Positions 33,614 to 34,591 of a DNA stretch of 34,591 nucleotides are shown here, piece after piece. The translations under genes and the position numbers were made by a program. Each line of letters opens with the position of its first letter. Within the stretch, counting starts at the first letter, position 1. Under the pieces are notes generated by a model. It was given only the letters and a program-made list of their open reading frames with translations. It made no database searches and had not been told where the DNA came from. The DNA comes from Candidatus Amunia macphersoniae (GTDB taxonomy: Bacteria; Chloroflexota; Dormibacteria; Aeolococcales; Aeolococcaceae). The stretch is from assembly GCA_016464795.1 (NCBI GenBank), contig JAEKNN010000072.1:1-34591 (forward strand), given 5' to 3'.

Positions 33614-33631
33614 ATGACGATCACTCGATGA
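33614..33631 (+). CDS. Five-codon upstream ORF (MTITR)
   Basis: ATG-ACG-ATC-ACT-CGA-TGA has a well-spaced AGAGGA site six bases upstream. Its stop overlaps the crotonase ATG as ATGA. The crotonase gene itself has no site at proper distance, so ribosomes may reach it by termination-reinitiation from this mini-ORF. It could be a leader peptide or just a coupling device. Confidence 0.4.
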   Translation: MTITR

Positions 33632-34389
33632 GCACGATTCGGGTCGAGCGGGACGGAGATGACGTGGTCGTCATCGCCATCCACCGGCCGCTGGTGCGCA
33701 ACGCAATCGATCGAGCCACCGCCGATGCTCTTGCCGCTGCGTTTCGCGACTTCGACGACGACCAGTCGCTGTCGGTCGCGGTGTTGACCGGGGACGGAGG
33801 CGGCTTTTGTGCGGGCGCCGATCTGCGCGCCCTGGACGGACTGCGCGCCGAGGAGAACGGTGATGCCCCGCTCGGCGTCTCGCGGATGTTGCTCGACAAG
33901 CCGGTGATCGCCGCGGTCGAGGGTCACGCCGTTGCCGGCGGCCTCGAGCTGGCACTGTGGTGTGATCTGCGCGTGGCTGCGGAGACGGCGGTGTTCGGAG
34001 TCTGCTGCCGCCGTTTCGGCGTGCCCATGATCGACGGAGGCACCGTCCGCCTGCCACGTCTGATCGGCCACGGCCGTGCCCTCGACATGATTCTCACCGG
34101 TCGAGGCGTGGCTGCCGGGGAGGCGCTGGAGATGGGGCTGATCAACCGCCTAGTTGCCGCCGGCGAGGCCGTGAGCGCCGCACTCGTCCTGGCGCATCAG
34201 CTCGCAGCGCTTCCGCAGACGTGCATACGTAGCGACAGGCTGTCGTCCTATGAGCAGTGGTCACTGTCAACCAGCCGGGCGCTCGGCAACGAGACCCACC
34301 GGGGACTCCAGGTGATCCGCAGCTGTGAGGCGGCAGAGGGGGCGGGACGCTTTGCGCGAGGTGGCGGCCGGCACGGGCAGATGACGTGA
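33628..34389 (+). CDS. Enoyl-CoA hydratase/isomerase-family (crotonase) protein
   Basis: A 253-residue crotonase-fold protein. Oxyanion-hole motifs GGGFCAGADL and EGHAVAGGLELALWCDL are clear. The Glu equivalent to catalytic E144 of rat enoyl-CoA hydratase is kept (GGLE), but the E164 position is Cys in FGVCCRRFGVP, followed by DGGTVRLPRLIG. I recall this CRR-type loop from a common EchA subfamily whose reaction is not hydratase proven. ATG 33628 is supported by the conserved N-terminus. A CoA-thioester substrate is likely; the exact one is unknown. Confidence 0.88.
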   Translation: MSTIRVERDGDDVVVIAIHRPLVRNAIDRATADALAAAFRDFDDDQSLSVAVLTGDGGGFCAGADLRALDGLRAEENGDAPLGVSRMLLDKPVIAAVEGHAVAGGLELALWCDLRVAAETAVFGVCCRRFGVPMIDGGTVRLPRLIGHGRALDMILTGRGVAAGEALEMGLINRLVAAGEAVSAALVLAHQLAALPQTCIRSDRLSSYEQWSLSTSRALGNETHRGLQVIRSCEAAEGAGRFARGGGRHGQMT

Positions 34390-34455
34390 GCGCGAGACCG
34401 CCGGCCGCCGCCGGGCGCCAGGCACGGCGGAAGGACGGGCGATGTCAGCTCTGAG

Positions 34456-34461
34456 TACAAT
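34456..34461 (+). promoter_or_regulatory. -10 element of rpsU
   Basis: TACAAT, a good -10 match, would start transcription near 34468 and leave a leader of about 70 bases before the rpsU GTG. The sequence 34390-34455 between the crotonase stop and this box is GC-rich and shows nothing else. Confidence 0.5.
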
Positions 34462-34498
34462 CGCGCTCACGACAACCCAGTTCTCTGATTGATTCCTG

Positions 34499-34528
34499 CC
34501 GCCCATCGGGCGGTCCGAAGGAGGTGAT
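34499..34528 (+). promoter_or_regulatory. rpsU leader hairpin and extended Shine-Dalgarno
   Basis: CCGCCC-ATC-GGGCGG (34499-34513) is a perfect stem-loop. Four bases later AAGGAGGTGAT (34518-34528) matches eleven consecutive bases of the usual anti-Shine-Dalgarno tail of 16S rRNA. The GTG start is eight bases on. Such a long site is rare in this window and decides the start. Confidence 0.75.
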
Positions 34529-34536
34529 TCCCGACA

Positions 34537-34591
34537 GTGTCGGAGGTCAAAGTCCGCGAGGGCGAGACCTTTGAGAGCGCTCTGCGACGCT
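34537..34591 (+). CDS. rpsU: 30S ribosomal protein S21 (5' part)
   Basis: Only 18 codons lie in the window. They read (M)SEVKVREGETFESALRR, the characteristic S21 N-terminus. S21 sits near the anti-Shine-Dalgarno region of the 30S subunit and aids initiation. The GTG start is preceded by an eleven-base Shine-Dalgarno match. The gene continues beyond the right edge. Confidence 0.9.
   Translation, partial: MSEVKVREGETFESALRR

Noticed and set aside
31460..33631. A 723-codon plus-strand frame opposite the helicase gene
   Set aside because: Its product has no recognisable domain, and the minus strand carries all SF1 helicase motifs in order.

Overview
The window is a high-GC bacterial chromosome segment with mostly abutting or overlapping genes. 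It has no rRNA, tRNA, phage or plasmid signatures. Start codons are often GTG, and cistrons are often joined by 4-base GTGA or ATGA overlaps. Several genes carry a TANNNT-like -10 hexamer 6 to 8 bases before the start codon, which suggests leaderless transcripts. The relic order lepA - hemW - hrcA - grpE - dnaJ, with rsmE and mtaB nearby and rpsU further on, is familiar from Bacillota and other monoderm-related phyla. Together with the GC content and the dynamin/Hsp70 operon this suggests an actinobacterium-like or Chloroflexota/Dormibacterota-like soil organism. That placement is inference from memory, not a search result.

Layout. 183-5621 (+): an operon of dynamin-like GTPase, membrane-anchored Hsp70-like ATPase, and a second dynamin-like GTPase. 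5644-11740 (-): an unusual accessory block. In transcription order it encodes a degenerate sedolisin (S53) protein, a protein made of about 40 Pro-Thr-Pro-Gly repeats, an SDR, a fused Stf0-type sulfotransferase/2OG-Fe(II) oxygenase, a second 2OG-Fe(II) oxygenase and a second SDR. The last four are coupled by 4-base overlaps. 11838-12530 (+): a TauE/SafE gene fragment cut off by a decayed IS630-family transposase. 12546-13979 (-): a patatin-like phospholipase damaged by a G-run frameshift and probably an early amber codon, followed by a small acidic ORF that the frameshift hides.

14028-16537 (+): lepA and a four-helix membrane protein. 16547-19601 (-): three TadE/TadG-like pilus or surface proteins. 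19735-20931 (+): hemW. 21249-24037 (+): the CIRCE-controlled heat-shock operon hrcA-grpE-dnaJ, without dnaK, closed by a terminator. 24133-26539 (-): rsmE-mtaB-HIT, a translationally coupled operon. 26610-27431 (+): an alpha/beta hydrolase. 27442-30067 (-): RNase Y with an atypical KH region, and a LysR regulator. 30194-30622 (+): an unknown helical protein. 30650-33496 (-): a UvrD-type helicase fused to a RecB-type nuclease. 33628-34389 (+): a crotonase-family protein preceded by a five-codon ORF. 34537 to the end (+): the start of rpsU behind a very long Shine-Dalgarno sequence.

The best candidate for an undescribed system is the 5.6-11.7 kb block. The repeat protein offers dozens of X-Pro-Gly sites, the tripeptide that collagen-type prolyl hydroxylases recognise. 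It lies immediately upstream of two prolyl-hydroxylase-like 2OG oxygenases, one fused to a sulfotransferase. My reading is a dedicated system that hydroxylates, and perhaps sulfates, a repetitive proline-rich protein. The second candidate is the dynamin/Hsp70/dynamin operon.
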